Source of the DNA: Bacillota bacterium
GTDB lineage: Bacteria > Bacillota > Clostridia > Lachnospirales > Lachnospiraceae
Length of the DNA stretch: 64,000 nucleotides
NCBI GenBank assembly: GCA_023398375.1
Contig: JAEWSH010000019.1
Span: forward strand, 184,000 to 247,999
Direction: 5' to 3'
Shown here: piece by piece, positions 43,589 to 53,432 of the stretch
Numbering within the stretch: position 1 is the stretch's first letter
How the letters are laid out: the number at the start of each line of letters is the position of its first letter
Translations under genes and position numbers: made by a program
The notes under the pieces: generated by a model
What the model saw: the letters and a program-made list of their open reading frames with translations, nothing else
The model's database searches: none
Told to the model about the DNA's origin: nothing

Positions 43589-44419
43589 ATGAAAAAACAA
43601 AAAAGACTACGTATTCTTGGTGATATATTAGGTATTTTGTCTGCATTTATCATCTTTATCATTCCCTTTTTATTTATGCTGGTAAATTCTCTGAAGGGAA
43701 GAAGAGAGGCAAATCTGTTACAGATTTCAATACCGGAAATGTTTCAATGGGAAAACTATAAGGAAGTACTAACGACCAACAATTATATTGTATTGTTGGC
43801 TTTCAAGAACAGCTTACTTATTACACTTGGCTCAGTGGTACTATTGATTGTTACCGGGGGAATGGCCGGATATGTAATGCAGAGAAGAAAAGGAAAGGAA
43901 ATGGGCATTATAAATGCGTTAATAATGGCAGGATTGATGGTACCGCCCGCAATCTTACCAACCATTTCCATGATGCAGACGCTTCATGTATATAAAACAC
44001 TATTTGGTATGATAATGATAGAGGTTGCACTGCAGACGCCATTTACGATCATGCTGTACCGCGGTTTTATGAGCTCTATTCCAATTGAACTGGAGGAAGC
44101 AGGTTTCATTGACGGATGCAGCAGATCCGAATTGTATCTAAAGATCGTATTTCCACTGTTAAAACCGGTAACTTCTACAGTTATTATTTTAAATGCGGTT
44201 AATATATTTAATGATTTTACGAATCCGTTATACTTTTTACCGGGAACCCAGAATTCTACAGTGCAATTGACCTTATATAATTTCATGGGAAAATTCTCAA
44301 GTTCCTACAATTTATTATTTGCTGATGTTATTGTGATTACAATTCCAATGCTGATTCTTTTTATCATTTTTAACCGGAAAATCGTGGAGGGAATGGTAGC
44401 GGGAGCAGTGAAAGGCTAA
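43589..44419 (+). CDS. Carbohydrate ABC transporter permease (MsmG type)
   Basis: 276 aa, six membrane segments, EAA-type motif IELEEAGFIDGCSRSELYLK and C-terminal NRKIVEGMVAGAVKG. Second permease of the importer. No ATPase gene follows. A two-component system starts 85 bp downstream. Confidence 0.94.
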   Translation: MKKQKRLRILGDILGILSAFIIFIIPFLFMLVNSLKGRREANLLQISIPEMFQWENYKEVLTTNNYIVLLAFKNSLLITLGSVVLLIVTGGMAGYVMQRRKGKEMGIINALIMAGLMVPPAILPTISMMQTLHVYKTLFGMIMIEVALQTPFTIMLYRGFMSSIPIELEEAGFIDGCSRSELYLKIVFPLLKPVTSTVIILNAVNIFNDFTNPLYFLPGTQNSTVQLTLYNFMGKFSSSYNLLFADVIVITIPMLILFIIFNRKIVEGMVAGAVKG

Positions 44420-44504
44420 AGCGTGAGAAGACGGCTGAAAAAGTCCTTCTCAGTTTGCTGAATGAATCAAGGTGTATCTATACAAAAATAAAGGAGGGAC
44501 AAGG

Positions 44505-46274
44505 ATGCGGTTTCAGACAAAAATGATTGCAATGTATGCGGTGTTCATGTTTATCGTAGCACTTGTCCTTGGCCTTTTTTATCATGAGTATACAATACGC
44601 CAGTATGAAAAAGCAGAAGAAAAGAGTATGGAAGCTTTTGCGGAGCAGATGGTAAATCAGGCAGATGGTGTCCTGACTCCAATGGAATTGGCAGCAAATT
44701 ATATCCTTTCCGACACAAATGTCAGAGAAGGGATTACCATGTTAGCCAAAAAGACAAATGGGTTACGAGACGAAGGGTATAAGAATGATGCAAGGACGGA
44801 TATCCGTTTAGGGATCAACACGGATTATATCGTACGCCACTTTTACCGGACCATTTTTTTTAATCAATTAGGAGAAGTAGAGAATAGTATCAACAATAAG
44901 GCAAGAAAATGTAAAAACACAGTAGATCTTAATGCTATGCCTTGGCTGTCAGAGGCAGACGAAGCAAAGGGTAAGTCAGTACTTATTAATGCACACGAAG
45001 ACACTTGGGGATTAGGGGATAATCCACAAGTTTTTTCACTATTGAAGGCGATTCAAGGAAAAAACATGGGCTATATCGAAGTACAAAAGAGAATCGCAGA
45101 CCTAAAAGAGGAAATACAGATTCCAAGAGAAGGCCTGGATTATATGATTTTTATCAATGGGGATGAACTGCTCTATTCCAGTAATAAAAGGATGGGAACT
45201 GATTATGCAGAAATTGTGTATGATTTCAATAAAGAGGTAAATCCTTATCATAGGAAAGACGGAGAAGAACTTATCGTAAAAGCACAATCAGAGAAATTTC
45301 CGGTCACGATTCTTTTAATTGAAGATATGGAAAGCGTAAATCAGAGAAATGCATACATGGTATCTATGACTTTTCTGATTGCTTTTGTATTTTTCTGTAT
45401 CTCTATGATATTTGTTATTTTATTATCAGGATTTCTGACCAAGCCGATCAGGGAACTTCGAACGGTCATGGAACATACAAAATTTGAAAATATCGGAGAA
45501 GAGATTCCGGTGAATACGACAAATAATGAAATAGAAGCATTGAACTTATCCTATCAAAATGTATTAGAGCGCTTGCGGGCATCCATAGTAAAAGAAAAGC
45601 GCTTGTCAATGTTACAGTTACAGGCACAATTTGATACCCTGCAATCACAGGTAAATCCACATTTTCTTTATAATGTTCTGAATGTAATTGCAAGCCGGGG
45701 AATGACGGATGGAGATGAAACAATATGTGAGATGTGCGGAAGCTTAGCGTCCATGCTTCGTTATTCTACGAGCAGTGTGGAGCGTTATGCCACGGTGCAG
45801 GATGAATTAAATTATCTGGAACAATATTTTTATCTGTTAAAAGCACGGTATGATTATAAATTTTCCTATTCGGTCACGGTGGATGAAAAGCTTTACAAAC
45901 AGATATTGCCGAAAATGGTGTTGCAGCAAATTGTTGAAAATTGTGTCAATCACGGATTTCAAAATAGTACTGAGCATATGCATGTTGCAATAACAGGGTG
46001 GAGTGATGCTAACGCCTGGTATATTAAAGTACATGATAATGGACAGGGGTTTGACGAGGAAATAGTCCAAAAACTTAGGAAAAAATTTGATAGGACAAAG
46101 CACATCCTGTTAAAAGAAAGAAATAATATGGAATTGGAAATTGGAGGAATGGGACTGGTAAATACTTATGCCAGACTTCTATTGATTTATAATGATCATC
46201 TTACCTTTTGCATAAAAAACAGTGGAGAAGGGGCGGATGTAATCATAGGTGCTGCGTTGCGCGGGGAGGGATAG
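44505..46274 (+). CDS. Sensor histidine kinase, YesM type
   Basis: 589 aa from ATG 44505 with AAGGAGGG upstream; an in-frame ATG 33 nt earlier has no ribosome site. Membrane segment near residues 5-25, extracytoplasmic sensor of about 250 residues, second membrane segment (YMVSMTFLIAFVFFCISMIF), HAMP, then QVNPHFLYNVLN with the phosphoacceptor His and an ATPase domain (IVENCVNHG, DNGQGF, GMGLVNTY). Likely to sense the oligosaccharide taken up by the importer just upstream. Confidence 0.94.
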   Translation: MRFQTKMIAMYAVFMFIVALVLGLFYHEYTIRQYEKAEEKSMEAFAEQMVNQADGVLTPMELAANYILSDTNVREGITMLAKKTNGLRDEGYKNDARTDIRLGINTDYIVRHFYRTIFFNQLGEVENSINNKARKCKNTVDLNAMPWLSEADEAKGKSVLINAHEDTWGLGDNPQVFSLLKAIQGKNMGYIEVQKRIADLKEEIQIPREGLDYMIFINGDELLYSSNKRMGTDYAEIVYDFNKEVNPYHRKDGEELIVKAQSEKFPVTILLIEDMESVNQRNAYMVSMTFLIAFVFFCISMIFVILLSGFLTKPIRELRTVMEHTKFENIGEEIPVNTTNNEIEALNLSYQNVLERLRASIVKEKRLSMLQLQAQFDTLQSQVNPHFLYNVLNVIASRGMTDGDETICEMCGSLASMLRYSTSSVERYATVQDELNYLEQYFYLLKARYDYKFSYSVTVDEKLYKQILPKMVLQQIVENCVNHGFQNSTEHMHVAITGWSDANAWYIKVHDNGQGFDEEIVQKLRKKFDRTKHILLKERNNMELEIGGMGLVNTYARLLLIYNDHLTFCIKNSGEGADVIIGAALRGEG

Positions 46275-46277
46275 TTA

Positions 46278-47762
46278 ATGTTCAAAGTCATGGTGATTGA
46301 TGATGAGCCGGTGGCATTACAACATATTTGTTCTATTATCAAAATGAAATGTCCCGATTACGAATTGATTTCAACAGCAGAAAATGGACAAGAAGCAATT
46401 GAAAAAATTAAGATTATGCAGCCGGATGTAGTGATTAGTGATGTGAAAATGCCGCTTATGAATGGGATCGATCTGGTAAAGGTAATAAAGGAAAAATATC
46501 CGGAGATATTTACCATTATTGTAAGTGGGTATCAGGATTTTGAATATGCAAAAGGTGCGATTCAATCTGGTGTATTTGATTATATTTTAAAACCTGTCTT
46601 ACCGTCCAACTTACAAAGCGTTTTAGAAAAACTGGCAGTTAAAATTGAAAAAAATTTTTATAGGGAACGTAATAAAATATTGCATCAGGTTTTTACCGGA
46701 CAGGAAGTAATGAATCATAATCTGGAGAAATACTTTACTTTTGAAAAGTACTATGCTGTAGTGATTCGGAAGAATGGATTACCAAGGAGATTTTTTCAGG
46801 GAAATAACGTGGAGATCTATTCAGAAATGAATGAGATGATAACCATATTTGGACGGGATGAAATGGAAGAGATGTATATGATTCCCCAGGAAATTTTATT
46901 TGGTGATAAAATTGAATATTTTATAGAAAGAATGATCCCCAAAAAGAAGGATGGGATACAATATCTGACAGTTGTCTACAGCAAAGATAGTTTTGCAGTT
47001 GCGCACATACAGGAAAAAGTGAAAATGCTTTATCGCGTTCTGGATACGTCTGCTGTGGTAGGTCTGAATCAGATACTGGAAGTAAATGCGAACAAAAATA
47101 ACAATGATGCAAAATTGAACCACGCTTCTATTAAAGAACTACTTTCTAAAGTAGATTATTTGTTGAAAGAAAATCAAAATGATAAAGTAAAAAAAGAATT
47201 GAAGCGTCTTTATAAAAGCTGGAGTGAAGAACAAAAACCACAATTGTGGATGGAGAGCATGTCCAGACAGATCCTTTATTTGTTCCGTAATTATAAAAAG
47301 GATGCCAAAGCGGAAATCGAAAACGAATATATGATAGAAGATGCTTTTTTTTATGCAACGAATATAGATGAATTAGTAGATATGTTACTGGAAGTTATGT
47401 TTCAGGATCTGGATGAATGTGAAACATGCAGGAAGGTGGACACACCACAATTTTTTAGTGTAATCAAACAGTATATAAATGTACACCTGGCAGAACAAAT
47501 CTCGTTGCAAAGTGTGTGCCATGAATTTGGAGTATCACAGACTTATCTGAGCAAGCTTTTCCGAAAATATGAAAATCAATCTTTTAATCGTTATCTGACC
47601 GCAGAAAGAATGAAGAAAGCAACAGCACTGATGAAGGATGATCCACAGATATTTGTGAAAGATGTTGCGATGATGGTAGGATACAGTGATCAGTTCTACT
47701 TTAGCCGAATCTTCCGTTCTTACATGGGGAAATGCCCATCGGATTATCTGGAAAAATTATAA
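46278..47762 (+). CDS. Response regulator, receiver plus AraC domain (YesN-like, long form)
   Basis: 494 aa. Receiver domain with IDDEP, phosphoacceptor Asp55 (VISDVKMP) and KPV; a middle region of about 270 residues of unknown fold; C-terminal AraC domain with ISLQSVCHEFGVSQTYLSKLF and VKDVAMMVGYSDQFYFSRIF. Starts 3 bp after the kinase stop. Probably activates the GH78 and importer genes. Its end overlaps the convergent AraC gene by 6 bp. Confidence 0.94.
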   Translation: MFKVMVIDDEPVALQHICSIIKMKCPDYELISTAENGQEAIEKIKIMQPDVVISDVKMPLMNGIDLVKVIKEKYPEIFTIIVSGYQDFEYAKGAIQSGVFDYILKPVLPSNLQSVLEKLAVKIEKNFYRERNKILHQVFTGQEVMNHNLEKYFTFEKYYAVVIRKNGLPRRFFQGNNVEIYSEMNEMITIFGRDEMEEMYMIPQEILFGDKIEYFIERMIPKKKDGIQYLTVVYSKDSFAVAHIQEKVKMLYRVLDTSAVVGLNQILEVNANKNNNDAKLNHASIKELLSKVDYLLKENQNDKVKKELKRLYKSWSEEQKPQLWMESMSRQILYLFRNYKKDAKAEIENEYMIEDAFFYATNIDELVDMLLEVMFQDLDECETCRKVDTPQFFSVIKQYINVHLAEQISLQSVCHEFGVSQTYLSKLFRKYENQSFNRYLTAERMKKATALMKDDPQIFVKDVAMMVGYSDQFYFSRIFRSYMGKCPSDYLEKL

Positions 47763-48725
47763 ATGATTTTCTAAGCGGTATTGTTTTGGAGTTAAAGCAA
47801 AGCGTTCCTTGAAGAGGCGGTGAAAATAACTGGTATTGTCATAACCAACGATTGCAATAATATCTTCCACAGCAAGTGTCGTTGTTGTCAGCAGATAAGC
47901 AGATTGATTCAGCCGTTTTGCCTGCAGTAAACTCTTGAAATTATAACCGGAGTGCTTTTTTACCAGCTTGCTGACATAATAGGAAGGCTGCCCCAGTATA
48001 AGAGACAATTCTTCGAGAGAAGCAGTCTTATAATGTTCTTCAATATACTGGAATGTAGTAAAAACTATATTCTGTTCGTATTGTCTGGGATCATTCTGAT
48101 TAATCTTGTCTGTATGATTGAACAAGTGAAGCATTAACAGTTCCATCGTAGTCTGGATGATGTTTCGCTTGTTTGATTGTTTGTTCAGCAGTGTCCAAAT
48201 CATATTTTCGACCAGATTTTGAATCGGAAGTATCTCTTTTACCGGAAAATGAAGATAATCTACCATACTTTTCTCCTGTTTCAGGGAAGCAATGATAAAA
48301 TCACGTAATATATTTTCTTCAGAGGCCATCGCAAAGGTACGGTCAAAAAATTCGGGCAGTACAATAAAGTTAACAGCAATGTCATTTTTGCCTGCAGGAA
48401 GGATCTCTTGTGTGACATTCTGATTGAGAAATAAAAGTTCTCCGGTTTCCAATACTACCTTTTTCGTATCATTAATGATATGGGTGGTGGAACCGCTGCA
48501 CATATAGATGATCTCTACATAATTATGCTTGTGCTTAGGGAAATGCACAAAACGGGTATGCGGACGGATATCAATGACCTTTCCGCTTGCCAGCATAAGG
48601 CGGCTGTCAATCACGAACTCGTTCGTCGTCGTATATAAATTTTTTTGCACATCATTATTTCCATCCAATATCTGCTTCTCTTCTGCGGTAATTACCTCTA
48701 ATAGTCCTAATAATTCTTGATTCAT
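47757..48725 (-). CDS. AraC-family transcriptional regulator (cupin plus HTH)
   Basis: 322 aa. N-terminal cupin-type sensing domain (FPKHKHNYVEIIYMCSGS, GELLFLNQNV), then an AraC DNA-binding domain with ASLEELSLILGQPSYYVSKLV and VEDIIAIVGYDNTSYFHRLF. Unlike the YesN regulators it has no receiver domain, so it should bind a sugar directly. It is divergent from rhaB (about 700 bp of repeats between) and is a candidate rhamnose regulator. GAGGA lies 10 nt before the ATG. Confidence 0.93.
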   Translation of the reverse strand: MNQELLGLLEVITAEEKQILDGNNDVQKNLYTTTNEFVIDSRLMLASGKVIDIRPHTRFVHFPKHKHNYVEIIYMCSGSTTHIINDTKKVVLETGELLFLNQNVTQEILPAGKNDIAVNFIVLPEFFDRTFAMASEENILRDFIIASLKQEKSMVDYLHFPVKEILPIQNLVENMIWTLLNKQSNKRNIIQTTMELLMLHLFNHTDKINQNDPRQYEQNIVFTTFQYIEEHYKTASLEELSLILGQPSYYVSKLVKKHSGYNFKSLLQAKRLNQSAYLLTTTTLAVEDIIAIVGYDNTSYFHRLFKERFALTPKQYRLENHL

Positions 48726-48752
48726 CTCTGCAAATTCCTCGTTTTTCTAACA

Positions 48753-48911
48753 ATACGTGGTACATGGGTATGAAATCATTCGGACACGCTCTCGCTCCGA
48801 TAAAAATCGCAGCGGTACTAATACGTCAGAATCGCTTCGCTCTCTGACGCATAAGACCGGCGTTTTTATAGGGTCCTTCATTGATTTTCATACCTATGCA
48901 CCACTACGTAT
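48753..48911 (+). repeat. 159-bp imperfect palindromic element
   Basis: Ends ATACGTGGTACATGGGTATG and the complement CATACCTATGCACCACTACGTAT pair imperfectly, and CGTCAGA / TCTGACG forms an inner hairpin. No coding capacity. It is a non-autonomous mobile element or REP-like repeat, 28 bp upstream of the AraC gene start. Confidence 0.6.
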
Positions 48912-48939
48912 AATATCTTTGTCCTAGTGTCAATCAGGT

Positions 48940-49180
48940 AATAGTTCTATCGTACCATGTTGAACCAAGTAAGGTTGCTTACAAGAACTTCCGATTTCAT
49001 CATGGAAATCACTTTCCAGAACCTGATGCGGTAGCCAAAGCCATTCAGAAAGCTGCCCGGAGTTCCTCTGTTTACCCAAGACGGTAAATGACTCTGTAAA
49101 TCAGGTGCTCTCTATATCAATGACCTCAATCAAGGCATCAGAAGCTCAAATCAAAGAGTCCGATAAAACAATCGCTGTCC
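48940..49180 (+). pseudogene. Degraded coding remnant, possibly IS110-type transposase
   Basis: Read with frameshifts and stops, the stretch gives HFPEPDAVAKAIQKAARSS, then in another frame SIKASEAQIKESDKTIA, which resembles the helical region of IS110-family transposases. No intact reading frame remains. It is flanked by two repeat elements, in keeping with a mobile-element graveyard. Family assignment is tentative. Confidence 0.3.
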
Positions 49181-49182
49181 GG

Positions 49183-49280
49183 AGAACTTGGCTTCGTCAA
49201 TTTGCACATATACTTACCAAACAAAAATGGATCTGCATCCATTTTCTTTAAACATAAATTGTGCAAATTGGCGAATTCAC
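49183..49280 (+). repeat. MITE-like element (TTTGCACA family), short copy 3
   Basis: GGCTTCGTCAATTTGCACAT at the left and TGTGCAAATTGGCGAATTC at the right are the family ends; only about 40 bp lie between them, with AAAATGGAT / ATCCATTTT as the inner pair. It is an internally deleted copy of the element at 38101. The 710-bp interval before rhaB has no gene apart from this, the 159-bp palindrome and the degraded remnant. Confidence 0.75.
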
Positions 49281-49435
49281 TGATTGGCTATTTTTATATA
49301 GTATAACATTTTAGTTAAGTATGTGCAAATAAGGACGGTAAAATTCGCAAATAGCGTCCTAAAAATTCTGAATGGAATGCGATACAATTAGTATGACAGT
49401 AAAGCTCATATAAAGATAGACGGGAAGGGATAATT

Positions 49436-50839
49436 ATGGGAAGATACTTTTTGGCAGTGGATATTGGGGCATCCAGCGGAAGACATATCTTAGGAAGTAT
49501 AGAGGATGGTAAAATCGTATTAGAAGAGGTTTACCGTTTTGAGAACGGAATGGTAAAAAAGGACGGTCATTTCTGCTGGGATACGGTACATTTATTTCAT
49601 GAGATCAAAGAGGGAATGAAGGTCTGTAAGGGAAAAAATAAAATTCCGGAAAGCATGGCAATTGACACCTGGGCAGTAGATTACGTGCTGTTGGACAAAA
49701 ATGACAAGGTATTAGGAAATACCTATGGATATCGTGATTCCAGAACAAAAGGGATAGATGAAGAGGTATACAAAATTATAAGCAAGGAAGAGCTTTATCA
49801 AAGAACCGGTATTCAGAAACTGATTTTTAATACCATCTATCAGCTGATGGCTTTGAAAAAACAGGAACCAAAGATAATGGAAGAGGCAGAATCATTACTT
49901 TTTATTCCGGATTATTTTCATTTTCTGCTTACTGGAAATAAGCTATGTGAATATACAAATGCAACGACCGGGCAATTGGTGAGTCCCATAACTAAAAATT
50001 GGGATTACGAATTGATTGAAAAATTAGGATATAAGAAATCAATGTTTCAGGAAATCAATCAGCCGGGAACACTTGCAGGGCGACTGACGCCGCAAATAGA
50101 GGAAGAAGTCGGATTTTGCTGTGATGTGATTCTTCCGGCAACACATGATACGGGATCAGCAGTCATGGCCGTGCCGACCTTGCAGGAAGCATGCATGTAT
50201 ATCAGCTCAGGAACATGGTCGTTGATGGGAATTGAGATTAAAAAGGCAATTTGCAGTATAGCTAGCATGGAGAAGAACTTTACCAGTGAAGGAGGCTATG
50301 AATATAGATTCCGTTATCTGAAGAACATTATGGGACTTTGGATGATTCAGTCGGTAAGGCATGAGTTTAATGATAAATATTCTTTTGCCCAGCTTTGTAC
50401 CATGGCAGAGCTAGAAAAAACATTTCCATCCCGTGTGGATGTCAATGATGATTGTTTCTTAGCACCTGAAAATATGACAGAAGAAATCAGAACATATTGT
50501 ATGAAGACTGGTCAGACAGTGCCGGCTACAGTAGGCCAGATTGCTGCTGTTATCTATCAGAGCCTGGCAGAAAGCTATGCAGATACTGCGCAGGAGATAG
50601 AGATGCTAACCGGAAAGAAATTTGATTGTATACACGTGATTGGCGGAGGTTCTAATGCGGCTTACCTAAATCAGTTAACAGCAGCAAAAACAGGAAAGAC
50701 CGTTTATGCCGGGCCAGGTGAGGCGACTGCAATTGGTAACTTGATGGCACAGATGATCAAAGCGGGAGAACTCGGAGGACTGCAGGAAGCTAGAAAATGT
50801 GTATATGAATCTTTTGAGGTAAAGGAATATAATGGTTAA
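49436..50839 (+). CDS. rhaB: Rhamnulokinase RhaB
   Basis: 467 aa. FGGY kinase with the rhamnulokinase-type start ([21 protein letters not shown]), [35 protein letters not shown] and [17 protein letters not shown]. It phosphorylates L-rhamnulose at C1. Start behind GGGAAGGGA. A -10-like TACAAT at 49383 has no good -35, in keeping with activator-dependent expression. It overlaps the upstream sequence of rhaA. It could also accept L-fuculose, as no fuculokinase gene is seen. Confidence 0.96.
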   Translation: MGRYFLAVDIGASSGRHILGSIEDGKIVLEEVYRFENGMVKKDGHFCWDTVHLFHEIKEGMKVCKGKNKIPESMAIDTWAVDYVLLDKNDKVLGNTYGYRDSRTKGIDEEVYKIISKEELYQRTGIQKLIFNTIYQLMALKKQEPKIMEEAESLLFIPDYFHFLLTGNKLCEYTNATTGQLVSPITKNWDYELIEKLGYKKSMFQEINQPGTLAGRLTPQIEEEVGFCCDVILPATHDTGSAVMAVPTLQEACMYISSGTWSLMGIEIKKAICSIASMEKNFTSEGGYEYRFRYLKNIMGLWMIQSVRHEFNDKYSFAQLCTMAELEKTFPSRVDVNDDCFLAPENMTEEIRTYCMKTGQTVPATVGQIAAVIYQSLAESYADTAQEIEMLTGKKFDCIHVIGGGSNAAYLNQLTAAKTGKTVYAGPGEATAIGNLMAQMIKAGELGGLQEARKCVYESFEVKEYNG

Positions 50840-50858
50840 ATTTGAAGGGAGAAATAAA

Positions 50859-52115
50859 ATGACGACAAAACAAAGATATGAATCAGCAAAGGAAATCTAT
50901 CGGGCGATTGGTGTGGATACAGAATCCGCAATTTCTGAATTAGAAAATATTTCTATATCGATGCATTGCTGGCAGGGAGATGATGTGACGGGCTTTGATC
51001 ATGAGGGAGAACTGAGCGGAGGAATCCAGGCGACAGGCAATTATCCGGGAAAAGCACGTACGCCGGAAGAACTTATGGCAGATATGGATCAGGCGTTAAG
51101 TCTGATTCCGGGAAAACATAAAATCAATCTGCACGCTTGCTACGCTATTTTTGAAGAGGGTGAATTTGTTGACAGAGATAAACTGGAGCCGAAGCACTTT
51201 GAAAAATGGGTCGTATTTGCAAAGGAAAGAGGCTTAGGGTTAGACTTTAATCCGACTATTTTTTCACATCCGATGATGAAAGACGGTCTATCCTTATCAA
51301 GTCCGGATGAAAAAATAAGAAATTTTTGGATTGCACACTGCAAGGCGTGTATCCGGATATCGGAATATTTTGCGAATGAGACAGGGATGCCATGCGCTAT
51401 GAATATCTGGATTCCGGATGGGTATAAAGACATTCCGGCAGACCGCCTTGGTCCAAGAGCAAGATTTAAAGATTCCTTAGACCAGATTTTGACCATGGAT
51501 TATGACAAAGATAAAGTTCTTGTATGCCTGGAGTCCAAAGTATTTGGAATCGGGCTGGAGTCTTATACGGTGGGTTCATCGGAATTCACGGTTAATTATG
51601 CGGCCAGAAATGGAATCATCAGTTTGATGGATAACGGACATTATCATCCGACAGAGGTGGTATCAGATAAAATCTCCTCCATGCTGTTATTTGCAGATAA
51701 AATCGCACTTCACGTAACAAGACCAGTAAGATGGGACAGTGATCACGTTGTATTGTTTGACGATGAGACAAAAGAAATTGCAAAAGAAATTGTACGTAAT
51801 GATGCGATTGACAGGGTGTTACTGGGCTTGGACTATTTTGATGCAAGCATTAACCGCATCAGTGCATGGGTAGTTGGTATGAGAAATATGCAAAAAGCAT
51901 TTTTATATGCACTGCTTTCTCCGAATAAGAAATTAAAAGAATTGCAGGATACCAATCAATTGACAGAAGCCATGATGCTGCAGGAGGAAGTGAAGACATA
52001 CCCATTCGGGGATGTATGGAATTATTTTTGTGAAATGCAGGGAGTCCCTGTAAGGGAAGAATGGTTTCAGGACGTACAGCAATATGAAAAAGACGTATTG
52101 CTGAAAAGAGTATAA
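50859..52115 (+). CDS. rhaA: L-rhamnose isomerase RhaA
   Basis: 418 aa from ATG 50859 (GAAGGGAG upstream), 19 bp after the rhaB stop. Near-canonical RhaA sequence: [59 protein letters not shown] and [19 protein letters not shown] with metal ligands. It converts L-rhamnose to L-rhamnulose using Mn2+ or Zn2+. A terminator follows. Confidence 0.98.
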   Translation: MTTKQRYESAKEIYRAIGVDTESAISELENISISMHCWQGDDVTGFDHEGELSGGIQATGNYPGKARTPEELMADMDQALSLIPGKHKINLHACYAIFEEGEFVDRDKLEPKHFEKWVVFAKERGLGLDFNPTIFSHPMMKDGLSLSSPDEKIRNFWIAHCKACIRISEYFANETGMPCAMNIWIPDGYKDIPADRLGPRARFKDSLDQILTMDYDKDKVLVCLESKVFGIGLESYTVGSSEFTVNYAARNGIISLMDNGHYHPTEVVSDKISSMLLFADKIALHVTRPVRWDSDHVVLFDDETKEIAKEIVRNDAIDRVLLGLDYFDASINRISAWVVGMRNMQKAFLYALLSPNKKLKELQDTNQLTEAMMLQEEVKTYPFGDVWNYFCEMQGVPVREEWFQDVQQYEKDVLLKRV

Positions 52116-52166
52116 AAGTATGTGATATAGCAAATAGAGAAAGTAAATTTAGAGAGATATTAAAAG

Positions 52167-52194
52167 AACGTGGTATGGAAAGCCACGTTTTTTT
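52167..52194 (+). terminator. Intrinsic terminator of the rhaBA operon
   Basis: AACGTGG / CCACGTT stem with a 9-nt loop, followed by a T-run of six to seven, 51 bp after the rhaA stop. Confidence 0.85.
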
Positions 52195-52195
52195 A

Positions 52196-52300
52196 ATCTA
52201 CGCTAGCAACTGTATGAACGCTGCTACAGCTTGCTGAATCCAAGCGGAAGTGTGTATCAATTTTGTCTTAGCATTAATGGTGCAAATTGATGAAGCCAAT
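52196..52300 (+). repeat. MITE-like element (TTTGCACA family), partial copy 4
   Basis: Carries GCAACTGTATGAACGCTGCT and GCTTGCTGAATCCAAGCGGA of the element core, and the end GGTGCAAATTGATGAAGCC. The left terminal part is missing. It lies between the rhaA terminator and the convergent AraC gene. Confidence 0.65.
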
Positions 52301-52313
52301 TACAAATAATAAA

Positions 52314-53168
52314 TTAAAAATATTTTCGATATTCCGTGGGTGTCATGTGCATCGTACGTTCAAAACTACGGCTGAAAGTTAATGTGTTTTTAAAACCTAC
52401 ACTGGTTGCAATTGCGTTGATGGAGAGCTTGGAATAGGTAAGGAGCTCTTTGGATTTGTTAATGCGATATTCGTTGATATATTGATGTATCGTAGAACCG
52501 GTATGTTCTTTGAAAAGTTTGCAGAAATAGTATTTTGAAAAGCTGACCTCGTTACAAATGGTATCAATATCTAAACTATTTTTATAATTCTTTTCAATAT
52601 ATTTAAGGGTCATGTTGACGACGGTTTCCTGTACTGGCGTTATATTTTTTGCTTTTAATATATTGTCGGAGATGGTGTACAGTTCGTAGAGAATGGTATG
52701 GATCAATAAACTTGCTTTCAGGTTATTCTGCACGTTTTTCAGAAGATCCAGTGTGAAAATTTCGAGAAACAGACTTAAAAGTCTGCTTAATTGATTGGTA
52801 GCAAAGAGGCAGGAACTGGTCCGGATGGAATTATAATACAATTTTGCATGTGTTCCTCCGATGATGATGTAAAAAAAATTCCAATCCTTGCTTACTTTTG
52901 TAAAAGTGAGCGGCGTATTGCAGGCAGAAACAACAATATGATCAGGATGCACATATTGCGTTTTTTGTGATTTAGTAAAACGCATCACGCCGGATACAGA
53001 ATAGAGTAAAAGATAATCAGAGTAATTATTATGATTGCCGAGAACAAATTTGCGCTCGGAACAATAACCGCATTCTTTTACATAAAAAGGCAGGCTTTCT
53101 ATCTGAGGAGTTATTATATTAGACTTTTTTCTGAATTCATCCGGCAAAATTATTTTGGGCAATATCAC
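52314..53168 (-). CDS. AraC-family transcriptional regulator
   Basis: 284 aa from a GTG at 53168 with AGGAGG 7 nt upstream. N-terminal sensing domain of AraC/RhaS type (YCSERKFVLGNHNNYSDYLLLYSVSG) and a C-terminal domain with LDIDTICNEVSFSKYYFCKLF and INAIATSVGFKNTLTFSRSF. Divergent from the rhamnose-type ABC importer, whose upstream region carries an inverted repeat at 53290-53347. Probably an activator of that importer. Confidence 0.93.
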   Translation of the reverse strand: MILPKIILPDEFRKKSNIITPQIESLPFYVKECGYCSERKFVLGNHNNYSDYLLLYSVSGVMRFTKSQKTQYVHPDHIVVSACNTPLTFTKVSKDWNFFYIIIGGTHAKLYYNSIRTSSCLFATNQLSRLLSLFLEIFTLDLLKNVQNNLKASLLIHTILYELYTISDNILKAKNITPVQETVVNMTLKYIEKNYKNSLDIDTICNEVSFSKYYFCKLFKEHTGSTIHQYINEYRINKSKELLTYSKLSINAIATSVGFKNTLTFSRSFERTMHMTPTEYRKYF

Positions 53169-53289
53169 AACAAAACCTCCTGTGCAATCGAACTAAATAT
53201 AGAAAAAATCAGGAAAAAACAGGTAATCAGGAATAAAAATGGAAACAATTATATAAATACACTAATTTAGTATAACAGATGTCAAAAAT

Positions 53290-53347
53290 AATATCAAATA
53301 TGCTTAAATTAGCAAGAAACGATATTGAAAAAACAATATTTGATATT
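53290..53347 (+). promoter_or_regulatory. Perfect 12-bp inverted repeat, candidate operator
   Basis: AATATCAAATAT (53290-53301) and ATATTTGATATT (53336-53347) are exact inverses separated by 34 bp, in the region between a divergent AraC gene and the ABC operon. The spacing is about four helical turns centre to centre, which fits two regulator dimers or a DNA loop. The binding protein is not known. Confidence 0.45.
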
Positions 53348-53432
53348 GCCAGGAGGACCAAGTTGAGTATAGTGGAACTATAACTACGGAGGACGTAAGA
53401 AAATTGCAAGGAAGGAAAGAGGGTAAAATGTT

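Noticed and set aside
44422..44452. GCGTGAGAAG...CTTCTCA hairpin resembling the BMC palindromes
   Set aside because: Only the outer arms agree; the AATTCTAAG stem is missing, so it is not counted as a fourth copy.
53352..53384. Possible six-residue leader peptide (TTG start after AGGAGG) before the rhamnose-type ABC operon
   Set aside because: Too short and without codon bias or a following terminator; a chance ribosome site is as likely.
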